Counted from the stretch's first letter, positions 25,976-35,824 are shown. The stretch is 64,000 bases of DNA from Bradyrhizobium sp. CSA207 (GCF_029051685.1 NZ_JAACFT010000010.1:124001-188000), one strand, 5' to 3'. Program-made: numbers and translations. Notes: generated by a model not told the origin, from the sequence alone.

Positions 25976-28756
25976 CTACGCGAAGTGGAAGTCGTGGCTG
26001 GTCAACGCATCGAGCTTGGTGTTCTTCAGCGTGAGCGTGTCGCTCCCCGTCGCGATCACGACGTCTTGGCCTGATTGGGCCGCGTGGGAGAGAACGCTCG
26101 CAAAACTGTCGAACACACTCTTGCTGAACTCGATCGTGTCGTGCGCAGGACCGCGGGCAACGAAGTCCTTGATGACGTCGTGGCCGAAGTTCGCGCCAAA
26201 CACGAAGGTGTCGGCCTGGCTGCTGCCAACAAAGGTGTCGTCGCCAGAAGTGCCCTTCAGTGTCGTGTTGCCCGTCGAGGCGACGAACGTACTGCCTGAA
26301 GTAGCCACGACCTGACTGGTGCTGTCGGATACGGTGGACGACGCAGCTGCGGTGGAAGTACCGATCTGCCCGTCACTGTTCAGATCCTGATGGAAGCTCG
26401 TCTCGAGCGATTTAAGGCCAGAGTCCGTACCCGACACGGAGCCGCCCGACGTTGAGCCAGTCAGCGTGCTCACATGGGAAACGTAGTTGCCGTTGTTGTC
26501 GGTGTTCCACGCGGTGTACTGACCGGTGCTCGTCTCCTTCCAGGCAACCTGATAGCCCGTCGCCGTCTTCTCCGCACCAATGGGAGTCCAGGTGCCATCT
26601 GACCCGCCCACAAAATCGGCACCGTTATCCTTCAGCGAGGGGCCCGATCCGCCGCTGTCGTTGAGGTAGTATTTGCCGCCACTCTCAACGAGACTTGTCA
26701 CACCGGCCGACTCGATGACCTTGCCTGTAGTCGGCGTTGGCGACGTCGGTGCGGTTGCAGTGGAAGTACCGATCTGCCCGTCACCGTTCAGATCCTGATG
26801 GAAGCTCGTCTCCAGCGATTTGAGGCCGGAGTCCGTACCCGACACGGAGCCGCCCGACGTTGAGCCGGTCAGGGTGTCGATATGGGAAACGTAGTTGCCG
26901 TTGTTGTCGGTGTTCCACGCCGTGTACTGACCGGTGCTCGCCTCCTTCCAGACGACCTCATAGCCCGTCGCCGTCTTCTCCGCACCAATCGGTGCCCAGG
27001 TGCCATCCGACCCGTTCACAAACTCCACACCGTTATCCTTCAGCGTGGGGCCCGATCCGGTGCTGCCGTTGAGGTAATATTTGCCGCCGCTCTCAACGAG
27101 AGTTGTCGCGCCAGCTGACTCGACTACCGTACCGGCAGTCGGCGAAGTCGGCGGCGTCGGTGCGGACGGGATCGCCGAGGTCGCGATGCTGGCCGCGAAC
27201 GCGGTGGACGCCGCGCCGGTGTTCCCTGCCGCGTCCGTTGCCGTCGCGGTGAGGCTGTGCGAACCCGCCGCAAGGGTTGCGCTGGTGTAGCCCCACACGC
27301 CACTGCTGTTGGTCGTGGCAGTCCCGATCTGGGTCGTGCCGTCGAACACCTTAACGACGCTGCTCGCCTCGGCACTGCCCGACAACACCACCTGATTGGC
27401 GCTGTTCACCGTATGGCTGGCAATGGTCGGCGCGGTCGGCGCTTTGGTGTCAACGGTTACGGCCAAAGCAGACGACGCCGCGCTGGTCTGACCCGACGAG
27501 TTGGTCGCCGTTGCGGTGAGTGTATGCTTGGCGTCGGTCAGGACCTTTGTGATGTAGTCCCAGGCGCCTGCAGAATCGGCGGTCATTGTACCGATCTGGA
27601 CCGAGCCATCGTAGATCTTGACGGTGCTGTTTGCGCCCGCGGTACCCTTGAGCTCAAGCGTATTGTCGCTCGTGATGCGGTCGCCGGCGACACCGCTGTC
27701 GGTCGAGAAGGACGCGATGACAGGAGCGACAGGCAGAGTAGAACCGGTCGAACCGGAACCAGACGACGTGCTGCCCGACGAGCCATCAGCCCCTGCCGGC
27801 ACCACCACTGGAGAAGATGTTGGCGCCGATTCGGTATTATTCGAATTGACCACCTGACCGCTTCGCATATCCATATTGTTGGAGAACGACCAGCCGTTCG
27901 GAGCGGAGTAGAATGCCCCCCACGCCGCCTGCAGATCAAAGAAGTTGTCATGCACGCTGCCACTGAGGGCAGAACTGTTGTCGTTATAGGAATTGGCATG
28001 AACCATATACGACATCGCTGAACCGGCGGATCCACCGGCCGCAATCATCGTGTTGTATGCCATGACGGCATTCTGGATCACCCCGCCCTGAGTATTGCTG
28101 TAGAACTGGAAGCCCTCGCCCCCCGACGCCTGCGGCGTCTGATAGGTGGTGTTAAACTCGACATCCACCGAGCCCGCGGTGCCGCCGCCGAACTGCAGGA
28201 AGTTCAGATGGGCGCCGTCTTCAATCGCCCCTTGCTCGACCAGATTATATTTATAGACAACGGAGAAGCTTGGGCTGCCGTTTGCCTGCGTGAATTCGAC
28301 GACGTGCTGCGGAAATTCCTTGAACCAGTTGTACTCCATCGTGACCTGGCCCGAACCCGCGAAGCCGATGAACGACGTTGCGTTTCCGATGGTGCTGCCA
28401 TCAAAGGTATTGTGCGTGATGGTCAGATTGGACGCCGCCGAGCTTCCGTAGATCAGATATGATCCCTGGTTGGTGCCAATCGCAAAATTACTATTTGAAA
28501 TCGTCGCATTCGCACCTGCGACGTTCACCTGATATCCGCCGTGAAGGGAAAAATCATACCCATCAAGCGTGATATTGCTTCCGCTAATCGTTATCGTGCG
28601 GCTCGACGTATCTATCGAAACACCCGCCATCGCGATCGTCGCCGGATCCTTGAGCGATGTCGATGTCGCCCCGACTGCATAATCGACGCCGGCGACATTC
28701 CAGCCCGGCCGCGCTGAATAGCCGTCAAGGAGGTTCGGAAGTTGCGAAGTTGCCAT
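25976..28756 (-). CDS. T1SS-exported right-handed beta-helix / Ig / W-rich / RTX-like protein
   Basis: 926 residues from ATG 28756. A right-handed beta-helix (about 10-300; TITISGSNITLDGYDFSLHG, NATISNSNF) is followed by a Ser/Gly linker, two bacterial Ig modules (about 345-525), and two copies of the tryptophan-rich C-terminal-type module (about 535-665 and 672-808; GYQVAWKETSTGQYTAWNTD, SLETSFHQDLNSDGQIG). The C-terminus is a degenerate RTX/T1SS signal region (LKGTSGDDTFVGSSQADTFV). No Sec signal. Probably a secreted polysaccharide-binding or lyase-like protein exported by the adjacent PrtDE-type system. Its beta-helix coding segment is duplicated at 29480-30353. Confidence 0.88.
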   Translation of the reverse strand: MATSQLPNLLDGYSARPGWNVAGVDYAVGATSTSLKDPATIAMAGVSIDTSSRTITISGSNITLDGYDFSLHGGYQVNVAGANATISNSNFAIGTNQGSYLIYGSSAASNLTITHNTFDGSTIGNATSFIGFAGSGQVTMEYNWFKEFPQHVVEFTQANGSPSFSVVYKYNLVEQGAIEDGAHLNFLQFGGGTAGSVDVEFNTTYQTPQASGGEGFQFYSNTQGGVIQNAVMAYNTMIAAGGSAGSAMSYMVHANSYNDNSSALSGSVHDNFFDLQAAWGAFYSAPNGWSFSNNMDMRSGQVVNSNNTESAPTSSPVVVPAGADGSSGSTSSGSGSTGSTLPVAPVIASFSTDSGVAGDRITSDNTLELKGTAGANSTVKIYDGSVQIGTMTADSAGAWDYITKVLTDAKHTLTATATNSSGQTSAASSALAVTVDTKAPTAPTIASHTVNSANQVVLSGSAEASSVVKVFDGTTQIGTATTNSSGVWGYTSATLAAGSHSLTATATDAAGNTGAASTAFAASIATSAIPSAPTPPTSPTAGTVVESAGATTLVESGGKYYLNGSTGSGPTLKDNGVEFVNGSDGTWAPIGAEKTATGYEVVWKEASTGQYTAWNTDNNGNYVSHIDTLTGSTSGGSVSGTDSGLKSLETSFHQDLNGDGQIGTSTATAPTSPTPTTGKVIESAGVTSLVESGGKYYLNDSGGSGPSLKDNGADFVGGSDGTWTPIGAEKTATGYQVAWKETSTGQYTAWNTDNNGNYVSHVSTLTGSTSGGSVSGTDSGLKSLETSFHQDLNSDGQIGTSTAAASSTVSDSTSQVVATSGSTFVASTGNTTLKGTSGDDTFVGSSQADTFVFGANFGHDVIKDFVARGPAHDTIEFSKSVFDSFASVLSHAAQSGQDVVIATGSDTLTLKNTKLDALTSHDFHFA
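27836..28709. repeat. 874-bp duplicated segment, copy A
   Basis: Encodes the beta-helix of the RTX protein. It matches 29480-30353 in the same orientation at a constant offset of 1644 bp. I found one mismatch, which changes Ile to Val in RTITISGSN. Divergence begins abruptly on both sides, and no transposon ends are visible. Confidence 0.95.
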
Positions 28757-29422
28757 TAAGAAGGGTCCCCTATTCGAGTTTAATCTGGCCTGCCACACAC
28801 CACGCGATCAAATAACTTCATTTGAAGTCACGCAGCGATTTTCAGATCATGTAAAGTCAAGCCTGCGATGCAAGGCAGCATCCGTATGGTTCATCGCCGA
28901 AGGCTTTTTTGGGACAACAACACGACTCAGCAAAGGTAATTCAGGGTCTAAAGTAGTGGCGCCGAGCGCACAACTTAGCTCTCCATGTTTATCCCCAAAA
29001 ACATAAACATATTCTGGTGCGCATTAATTTGATTATCTATTGCACATCAAATATTTCGACCATTCGCGTTCAAGTACAAGAAGTTAGTTCTCCGGATTCG
29101 CAAAGAGGCCGGAATTTGCGAAAGCTGCGCGCGAAAAGATTTGGATTAAGTTCTGCCAGACGGGCACGGTGGCGATCGCACCAGCTCGCGGTCCGAGCAA
29201 AATGTCGCAGCCGATAAAAGAGAACTTACATTAGGAGAGAGAGGTGCACTATTGGGCGGTAGTCCGTTGCACGGCTTGATCAGGATCGAGGGCGGCCAAA
29301 AGAGCTGGAAGAGCCGACCGGATCGAAAGTCGTGTTTAAGCCATCGGCGAGCCAGCTTGCAGGTCGTCTGTACCTGGGACGCCGAAATCGACTGACGCCA
29401 TGGTTAGCGTGCAAACGAGACA
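28757..29422. other. 666-bp gap between the two beta-helix genes
   Basis: The portion next to 28757 is the promoter region of the RTX operon; 28985-29060 is AT-rich. From about 29060 to 29420 the sequence becomes gene-like in composition, but frames are short (for example one starting GTG at about 29332 and running into the stop near 29466), so it may be decayed coding sequence. No insertion-sequence ends recognised. Confidence 0.45.
28815..28828. promoter_or_regulatory. small inverted repeat upstream of RTX/T1SS operon
   Basis: ACTTCA-TT-TGAAGT, a perfect 6-bp dyad, lies 59 bp upstream of the ATG of the RTX protein. A short dyad at this distance is compatible with an operator; no regulator is assigned. 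Confidence 0.3.
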
Positions 29423-30541
29423 TCAGCGAGAAGTTGGCCGTGGTCGCGATTCCTTATGGAATTTAGTGGCTGATCTCGCATTATTCGAATTGACCACCTG
29501 ACCGCTTCGCATATCCATATTGTTGGAGAACGACCAGCCGTTCGGAGCGGAGTAGAATGCCCCCCACGCCGCCTGCAGATCAAAGAAGTTGTCATGCACG
29601 CTGCCACTGAGGGCAGAACTGTTGTCGTTATAGGAATTGGCATGAACCATATACGACATCGCTGAACCGGCGGATCCACCGGCCGCAATCATCGTGTTGT
29701 ATGCCATGACGGCATTCTGGATCACCCCGCCCTGAGTATTGCTGTAGAACTGGAAGCCCTCGCCCCCCGACGCCTGCGGCGTCTGATAGGTGGTGTTAAA
29801 CTCGACATCCACCGAGCCCGCGGTGCCGCCGCCGAACTGCAGGAAGTTCAGATGGGCGCCGTCTTCAATCGCCCCTTGCTCGACCAGATTATATTTATAG
29901 ACAACGGAGAAGCTTGGGCTGCCGTTTGCCTGCGTGAATTCGACGACGTGCTGCGGAAATTCCTTGAACCAGTTGTACTCCATCGTGACCTGGCCCGAAC
30001 CCGCGAAGCCGATGAACGACGTTGCGTTTCCGATGGTGCTGCCATCAAAGGTATTGTGCGTGATGGTCAGATTGGACGCCGCCGAGCTTCCGTAGATCAG
30101 ATATGATCCCTGGTTGGTGCCAATCGCAAAATTACTATTTGAAATCGTCGCATTCGCACCTGCGACGTTCACCTGATATCCGCCGTGAAGGGAAAAATCA
30201 TACCCATCAAGCGTGATATTGCTTCCGCTAACCGTTATCGTGCGGCTCGACGTATCTATCGAAACACCCGCCATCGCGATCGTCGCCGGATCCTTGAGCG
30301 ATGTCGATGTCGCCCCGACTGCATAATCGACGCCGGCGACATTCCAGCCCGGCGTCATGGCATACCGTTTCAGCAATTCCGGATGCTGAGGTGCTGCCGA
30401 TGAAACCCTTTGCTCACTGGCATCGCAGCGGTTAGCCGTACATTCGACCTTGCCGCTCCTCTCGGGCGCGGTGCGGAAATCATCTTCATCGGAAGATGCG
30501 ACTATCACCAGCGCGGCTACCAAATAGAGCCAGGATTTCAT
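29423..30541 (-). CDS. truncated beta-helix protein with its own N-terminal signal (recent chimera)
   Basis: About 372 residues. The N-terminus (MKSWLYLVAALVIVASSDED) looks like a signal peptide or anchor, followed by about 40 unique residues with two Cys. From PGWNVAGVDY onward it is identical to the RTX protein's beta-helix except Val for Ile, then ends in a short unrelated tail (ARSATKFHKESRPRPTSR) with no Ig, W-rich or RTX modules. Without the T1SS signal it cannot use the same exporter and, if expressed, would go through Sec. It could be a functional chimera, a gene-conversion product or a pseudogene. The ATG at 30541 lacks a strong ribosome site; the frame is open further upstream. Confidence 0.6.
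   Translation of the reverse strand: MKSWLYLVAALVIVASSDEDDFRTAPERSGKVECTANRCDASEQRVSSAAPQHPELLKRYAMTPGWNVAGVDYAVGATSTSLKDPATIAMAGVSIDTSSRTITVSGSNITLDGYDFSLHGGYQVNVAGANATISNSNFAIGTNQGSYLIYGSSAASNLTITHNTFDGSTIGNATSFIGFAGSGQVTMEYNWFKEFPQHVVEFTQANGSPSFSVVYKYNLVEQGAIEDGAHLNFLQFGGGTAGSVDVEFNTTYQTPQASGGEGFQFYSNTQGGVIQNAVMAYNTMIAAGGSAGSAMSYMVHANSYNDNSSALSGSVHDNFFDLQAAWGAFYSAPNGWSFSNNMDMRSGQVVNSNNARSATKFHKESRPRPTSR
29480..30353. repeat. 874-bp duplicated segment, copy B
   Basis: Near-perfect direct copy of 27836-28709. Its right boundary falls at the codons for PGWNVAG and its left boundary at the SNN segment after the last beta-helix rung, so precisely one structural domain was copied. Confidence 0.95.
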
Positions 30542-30833
30542 TCTAAAACGACCATCACACGCGCCTGCTATTGCTCGATGCGGCCTGCTCGCCCCCTTCT
30601 TGAACAAAAGATGAGAAGTCCGATCATCCATTTCATCCATTCGTTCCGGGGTGGCTTGGCATACGCAACATTTAACCCGCAGCGCGGTTCAAGGTCTCTC
30701 GCGCCGGTTATCTGCGCTCCGTCAGAAAGGCGCCCTCTATCGGTCAACACCGCAGCCGCGCCCTCCTGCCTTCGGCGATCAATCGACCTCGCCAGGATAA
30801 GGACGACCGCCTATTCACGCTACTCTTCACAAG

Positions 30834-31514
30834 TCAAAAGCGCTTTCGCACAGCCATAAGGGATTTAGTTGCGCCGAGAATTTTCTCGGAGATGATCGCC
30901 GCGTCGGGAAACAATGCCGCGAACATACGCTTGTCCAGCAGGGATGAGCTCTGTATCGTCTTCATCGCCTCGTCGACGGTCGCAGCTTTGGACCAGTAGG
31001 GACCACACTTCCGAGCCATTACAAGCCGGAACTTCAGCGATTCGGGAAGCCAATGCAGAAAGGGCGTTCTCGCGTGCGGTTCGACCGGAAACCAATAGTA
31101 GGGGGTTTGTACAAAATAATTGGGAGCGATGCGCCGGATCTCGTTTGCCATGGCCATCATGCTCGACCATTGACCGACGTGCTCAATGACCGAATTCGAA
31201 TGGATCACATCAAAGCTATTGTCCGCGAATTCAGGCATATGGCAGGCGTTGCCCCGGCAAGATGTGAAGCCAGCCTTTGGCGGCCCGCCCCCTTCCAGAT
31301 TGAGTAGCGTTATTTCCGTCGGTCGGGCGATCAGGTGCCTCTTGTCCGACCAATAGGCTTCGACTCCGCCAATATCGAGAATACGCAACGGACGATCGGT
31401 CCTTGGGATCGAGTTCACCAGATCGAGAAAGATCGAAAATCGCGCCAGCCGGAAACTGCTCGAGGCAGCCTTCTGATACCCGCTATGTTCAATGACCTGT
31501 GACACTTCAATCAA
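30834..31514 (-). CDS. SAM-dependent methyltransferase
   Basis: 226 residues of class I methyltransferase. Motif I is ILDIGGVEAYWSDK (about 45-58), with a downstream acidic/post-II segment MPEFADNSFDVIHSNSVIEH that is typical of the Methyltransf_11 group. It starts with TTG at 31514 (GGAAG suitably placed); a GTG at 31505 is the alternative. It is divergent from the GT2 gene at 31712 across an AT-rich promoter gap and stands at the left border of the polysaccharide region, so a glycan or lipid substrate is likely but not shown. Confidence 0.82.
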   Translation of the reverse strand: MIEVSQVIEHSGYQKAASSSFRLARFSIFLDLVNSIPRTDRPLRILDIGGVEAYWSDKRHLIARPTEITLLNLEGGGPPKAGFTSCRGNACHMPEFADNSFDVIHSNSVIEHVGQWSSMMAMANEIRRIAPNYFVQTPYYWFPVEPHARTPFLHWLPESLKFRLVMARKCGPYWSKAATVDEAMKTIQSSSLLDKRMFAALFPDAAIISEKILGATKSLMAVRKRF

Positions 31515-31711
31515 TCGCTACTTCCGTACGGCGAGTATTTTCCAGCGGACTATAAATCGCCCCTTTAACCATTTCAACATTATATTGATTGCAAAAAACA
31601 ATTTAATTTACTACGTTATTAAACGTGGCCAGCCGGGCGGGGCCGCAATTTCGACCCCATGGCGGCAAGTCAAGGTTTGCGACGGCCGTCATCCTCCGGA
31701 GCGAGGGAGCG

Positions 31712-32761
31712 ATGTCAAATACCGGGCCGGAAGTCACAAAGATAGCGGTCCTCATCGTATCGTACGGAAACCCTGACGACGTGGATCGTTGCTTGAAGTC
31801 ACTTGCCCAGTCCGACTTCGAGAATTTTGATGTTTTCATCTGTGAGAATGGCGGCCAGGAAGCTTATGCGTCTTTGATGGAGGTCATTGCGCACGAACAC
31901 AGCACATTGCAGCAAATGGAAGATTGCTCGGATCAACTGGATCGACCGGGAGGCCGACTGGCCCGCGTGGCGAAATGTCGATTTCGATCCCGCTCCAATT
32001 TGGTCAGGGTAGCGCTCGCAATTGATAATCTCGGCTACGGCGGCGGAGTTAATGCATGGCTCGAGAGATTGCTCGGTCAACCCGGATGGCAGGCTGTGCT
32101 CGTTCTCAATCCGGACACCGAGGTTGTTGAGACATGTCTATCACAGTTGGTGGCCAAAGCCGCCGAGGGATACGGAATGGTTGGCGGGGTTCTGGTATTC
32201 GACGATTCCCCGAACAAGGTAGCCAATTATGGGCTTCGATGGTCCACTCTTACGGGGCGAGTGACGGCTGTTGGCCGAAACTCACCTGCGGGGCGTCGCC
32301 TTACACCGGAAATGGTTGAAAAGATCGATGCGATCAGCGGTGCTTGTGTCCTTGTGACAAGAGACTTCATCGCTGATGTAGGGTTAATGATGGACGATTA
32401 CTTCCTCTATATGGAAGACCTCGACTGGGGTCGGCGGCGGGCCAACCACCGGATCGGAGTCGCTGAAGGGGCGCTGATACGCCACGTGGGAGGCACGACC
32501 ATCGGATCGGCTGCAGACCCAAGAGATCAGTCCCATTTGTCGGTCTACCTGTCCGCCCGGAACGGTATCCTCTATTCTCGGCGTCGAGCCGGGTGGCGCT
32601 GGATCTTTCACTCCGCGATTTGGATGTTGTACGCACTGAGATATCTTCTGCTTGGTGCTCCAGCGGCTGCCATGCTTACGATCGCGGGCTTATGGCATGG
32701 GATAAACGGTAGAACAGGCCGGCCTGAAATCTCCTTCGATAGACGAGACGCTTGCCGCTAG
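31712..32761 (+). CDS. glycosyltransferase family 2 (rhamnosyltransferase-like)
   Basis: 349 residues. GT-A fold with VLIVSYGNPDDVDRCLKSL at the N-terminus, a DXD-type site LNPDTEV around residue 135, and YFLYMEDLDWGRR, the hallmark of WcaA/rhamnosyltransferase-like GT2 proteins. A hydrophobic C-terminal segment (WIFHSAIWMLYALRYLLLG) probably ties it to the membrane. The ATG at 31712 has GAGGGAG before it and is preferred to a GTG 29 codons upstream. First rightward gene of the glycan locus. With rml genes in the window, dTDP-rhamnose is a plausible donor, by inference. Confidence 0.87.
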   Translation: MSNTGPEVTKIAVLIVSYGNPDDVDRCLKSLAQSDFENFDVFICENGGQEAYASLMEVIAHEHSTLQQMEDCSDQLDRPGGRLARVAKCRFRSRSNLVRVALAIDNLGYGGGVNAWLERLLGQPGWQAVLVLNPDTEVVETCLSQLVAKAAEGYGMVGGVLVFDDSPNKVANYGLRWSTLTGRVTAVGRNSPAGRRLTPEMVEKIDAISGACVLVTRDFIADVGLMMDDYFLYMEDLDWGRRRANHRIGVAEGALIRHVGGTTIGSAADPRDQSHLSVYLSARNGILYSRRRAGWRWIFHSAIWMLYALRYLLLGAPAAAMLTIAGLWHGINGRTGRPEISFDRRDACR

Positions 32762-33039
32762 AGGTGCTGGAACTGAGAACGTTCAACACGTCCCGATCGT
32801 TTGTGACAGAGCCAGGTCCTGGCCACGCCAACTCTGCCACCGCCGACGAGCGTTCGCGTGTCGAACTTCCAGCGAGCCGCAGCAGCCGGGTGAACTCTTT
32901 ATCACGATAGGTCTGTTGTTCGTGTTTATTCATTAGCCCAGCGGCGCATGGCCGATTTATTAAATATTGAATATCTGCTATAAATCGATGGACACTATTT
33001 AAATAGCGATGCAGGATTTTCCCGGTCCAGGAGCCAATT

Positions 33040-34461
33040 GTGAGCCAATTTTCGGTATCCCGCTTTTCCCCCGTGGTCACCACCGCTCTTTGGGCACAGC
33101 GCCGCTCCTGGCTCATTCCTCGCGTCCTAAGGCAAACAGGACTTGCCATGCTCTCGCGTCTTCAGGGTGGTCCTGCACCCGTCGAAGGTTGGAATTCGCC
33201 GCTGATCGTCCGCGAGGGAATGATTTCGAACGGTGCCACTCCCACAATTGACTTAAATCAGGCCGCCACGTGCGTCCCCTCACGTCTTGATCGGCCAGAC
33301 CGACCTGACCGACGCCTATCTTGCTTGATTTCGACGAGCGTCTTGGACGCCGGCGGTATCGACGAGTTCGTGGCATTTCTTGCTCGGCGCCTGCCCGACA
33401 GAGGTATCAAATCCACGGTCATGGTAACAGATCCGGCTGTGACCGGCGGGCGTCTCATGCGCGCGCTGCGAGAAGAAGGGATTGAGGTCATCCATAAATC
33501 CCCATCTGAAAGCCGCGGGTGGCTCAGGGAACAACGACCGGACGTTATCAGCGCTCATGCGCCTCCAGACTGGCTGGTCCAGGCGGCCCACGAGCTGGGA
33601 ATACCGGTCGTCGAGACGCTGCACGCCGCTCCAACCCCAATCGGAACCGATTGGCGAGCAGAGGGACCCAGAAGTCGCAATATTCGTTTTCTGATTGCCG
33701 TGAGCGATCTGGTACGACGGCAATACTTGCGTGGCAACCCGGCATTCAGCGCCGATGCGATTTGCACGATACCCAACGGTTTCAATTCTACCCACCGGCA
33801 GATGACTGACCGAACCGCGGCAAGGAAGTGGCTGGGTCTTCAAGATGAGTTTCTGTTCGTGTCGCTGGCCCGTCACGTCATGCAGAAGAACGCCTACGGT
33901 CTGCTGGTCGCCTTTGCAGAGGTCGCAGAATTATTTCCGCATGCGCATCTCGTCCTATCGGGTCGCGCGGATGATCCCGTCTATATGAAACAGCTGCAGC
34001 TCCTTCACAAGAAGATCCCCGAGCGCCATAGAATTCATCTTCGCGACAATATTTCCAACCCGTCTCCATTGCTCTCGGCGGCCGATTGCTTCGTTCTCAA
34101 CTCCTTCTTTGAGGGATGGCCCCTCGCCCCAATGGAGGCTCTTTGCACAGGCCTACCCGTTGTGATGAGCGATGTCGGCGGGGCCCGCGAACAAATTGGT
34201 CTGGACGGAAGACATGGCCACCTCGTGCCCAACCCCCTGGAAAATCCCGAAACCGTAACATGGGATAGAGTTGCGCGTGAGAGATTTCGGCCTCAGAGCA
34301 ACAGAGCCGCCCTTGTCTCAGCGATGGGTTCGATCATCGTAAATCGAGAGCATTGGGCGGCTTCTCGCGCGACTCTCGCAAGTGAGGCGAAGGTCCGCTT
34401 CAACACAGAGGCGTGTATCCAGCAATACGCGCAGGTTTTCGAACAAGCCGTTGCATCCTGA
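33040..34461 (+). CDS. glycosyltransferase family 4
   Basis: 473 residues. GT-B fold with a non-homologous N-terminal stretch of about 85 residues, then the GT4 N-domain (LDAGGIDEFVAFLARRLPDRG) and the Glycos_transf_1 C-domain (FVSLARHVMQKNAYGLLVAF). The E-x7-E motif is EGWPLAPMEALCTGLPVVMSD. The GTG at 33040 has AGGAG seven bases upstream. No membrane segment, so a cytoplasmic or peripheral retaining transferase that extends the repeat unit. It follows the GT2 gene by 278 bp of partly AT-rich sequence and precedes the polymerase gene by 34 bp. Confidence 0.88.
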   Translation: MSQFSVSRFSPVVTTALWAQRRSWLIPRVLRQTGLAMLSRLQGGPAPVEGWNSPLIVREGMISNGATPTIDLNQAATCVPSRLDRPDRPDRRLSCLISTSVLDAGGIDEFVAFLARRLPDRGIKSTVMVTDPAVTGGRLMRALREEGIEVIHKSPSESRGWLREQRPDVISAHAPPDWLVQAAHELGIPVVETLHAAPTPIGTDWRAEGPRSRNIRFLIAVSDLVRRQYLRGNPAFSADAICTIPNGFNSTHRQMTDRTAARKWLGLQDEFLFVSLARHVMQKNAYGLLVAFAEVAELFPHAHLVLSGRADDPVYMKQLQLLHKKIPERHRIHLRDNISNPSPLLSAADCFVLNSFFEGWPLAPMEALCTGLPVVMSDVGGAREQIGLDGRHGHLVPNPLENPETVTWDRVARERFRPQSNRAALVSAMGSIIVNREHWAASRATLASEAKVRFNTEACIQQYAQVFEQAVAS

Positions 34462-34495
34462 TTGCAGCTTATCCAGAACATTGGACGCGAGAGCA

Positions 34496-35815
34496 ATGAA
34501 GTCAACGCTATCCCATTCGGCACTTGTGAATCGCGAACAATCGCGGCCGGCGCCCCGAAATGCAGGCGCCATCGCGTGTTACGTTGCCCTCCTGGCAATC
34601 CTGCTTCCTGGAGGTCTCGTCGCCGTCGATGCGTCCGGCGCCAAACTCACGGTCGGCAGGATTGCCGTCTTGATACTGCTCATGCCGGCCCTTGTCCGAC
34701 TTACAAAGGCTGATCGCCACTTTATAGCAAGTGACTATCTCGCGGCCATAACCGGCATCTGGATGGTCGGGGCGGCGGCGTATGTCGGAGGTGACGGCAG
34801 CCTATCATCTGCGGTGGCAGTGTGCCTGGAGTACGTCGGAGGTTACTTTGTGGCCCGAGGACTGTTTTTCGGATACGCCGTTTCCACATTCATTCGAGTG
34901 CTGAAGAAATTTTTGATCATCGTCGTGTTCCTGGCACTCGCAGACAGCATCACCGGAAGACTTATGGTGCACACAACTCTGGCTGGCATTTTCCACAGCG
35001 CTCCCCTGCTGCAGCCTGATTTTCGCGCGGACCTGCTGAGGACTTCATCGACATTTGACCACCCCATTCTGTTCGGCACGTTTTGCACTCTGTCCGGAGC
35101 ATTGTTGATGACTTACGAACAGACCCTTGCAAAACGAACATGGTGGGTGGGCTTGTGCCTTCTTGGATGCATATTATCAATGTCCTCCGCACCTTTGCTG
35201 TCGTTCATCATTGCCATAGTCGCCTTCGCATACGAATGCCTTATGAAGAATTATTCATGGCGTTGGAGCGTGTTCTGGCTTGCCGTTGCGGGAGTGATAC
35301 TGGCTATCTTCTTCATTGCCAATCATCCGATCGGCTGGATCATCTCCCATCTGACACTCGATCCAGTGTCAGGATACTTCAGGTTGATGATCTGGGATCT
35401 GGCTTTAGTGAAAATCGGCCAAGAGCCATGGACCGGATTCGCCTTCAACCCATTGAACAATGAAATATTGGACTACACCATCGATTGCGTCTGGTTGCAG
35501 CTGGCGATACGCTTCGGCATCCCCATGATTGTGCTGGTGGCCCTCACCAACATTGCAGCTATTCTGCCAGCAAGGCGAAGCGCCAGCAAGGTCACTAGCG
35601 ATCCTCTACATTGGGGATTTACGACAGCGCTCGTACTGACGATGCTCACCGGCCTGACCGTTCATTACTGGCACTTTCTTTGGATATTCTGGGGTCTTTG
35701 TCTGGGGATTCGCGCGTCTCTTCGCGAGGCATCTATGACCGAATACCAAATGCTCGCGGACGAGCGGATGCCGTTGATGACCGCTGACATTTCCCTGGTT
35801 CACGCGCGACCATAA
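34496..35815 (+). CDS. Wzy-like polysaccharide polymerase / O-antigen ligase-family membrane protein
   Basis: 439 residues with about 10-11 hydrophobic helices, beginning at IACYVALLAILLPGGLVAV. A larger loop between late helices (HLTLDPVSGYFRLMIWDLALVKIGQEPWTGFAFNP region) is the usual position of the catalytic periplasmic loop in Wzy/WaaL proteins. Sequence identity in this class is low, so the assignment rests on topology and context: a flippase gene, GTs and nucleotide-sugar genes nearby. The ATG at 34496 follows a GAGAG stretch. The start is 34 bp after the GT4 stop. A hairpin spans its stop codon. Confidence 0.72.
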   Translation: MKSTLSHSALVNREQSRPAPRNAGAIACYVALLAILLPGGLVAVDASGAKLTVGRIAVLILLMPALVRLTKADRHFIASDYLAAITGIWMVGAAAYVGGDGSLSSAVAVCLEYVGGYFVARGLFFGYAVSTFIRVLKKFLIIVVFLALADSITGRLMVHTTLAGIFHSAPLLQPDFRADLLRTSSTFDHPILFGTFCTLSGALLMTYEQTLAKRTWWVGLCLLGCILSMSSAPLLSFIIAIVAFAYECLMKNYSWRWSVFWLAVAGVILAIFFIANHPIGWIISHLTLDPVSGYFRLMIWDLALVKIGQEPWTGFAFNPLNNEILDYTIDCVWLQLAIRFGIPMIVLVALTNIAAILPARRSASKVTSDPLHWGFTTALVLTMLTGLTVHYWHFLWIFWGLCLGIRASLREASMTEYQMLADERMPLMTADISLVHARP

Positions 35816-35824
35816 GCGCGCGTG
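35801..35824 (+). terminator. hairpin across stop codon of polymerase gene
   Basis: A perfect 8-bp stem CACGCGCG and CGCGCGTG around an 8-base loop that contains the TAA stop. No T-run. It separates the rightward GT/polymerase genes from the convergent leftward operon. Confidence 0.55.

Noticed and set aside
27836..30353. Transposon-mediated origin of the 874-bp duplication
   Set aside because: No terminal inverted repeats, target-site duplication or transposase was found at the borders. Recombination or conversion is simpler.
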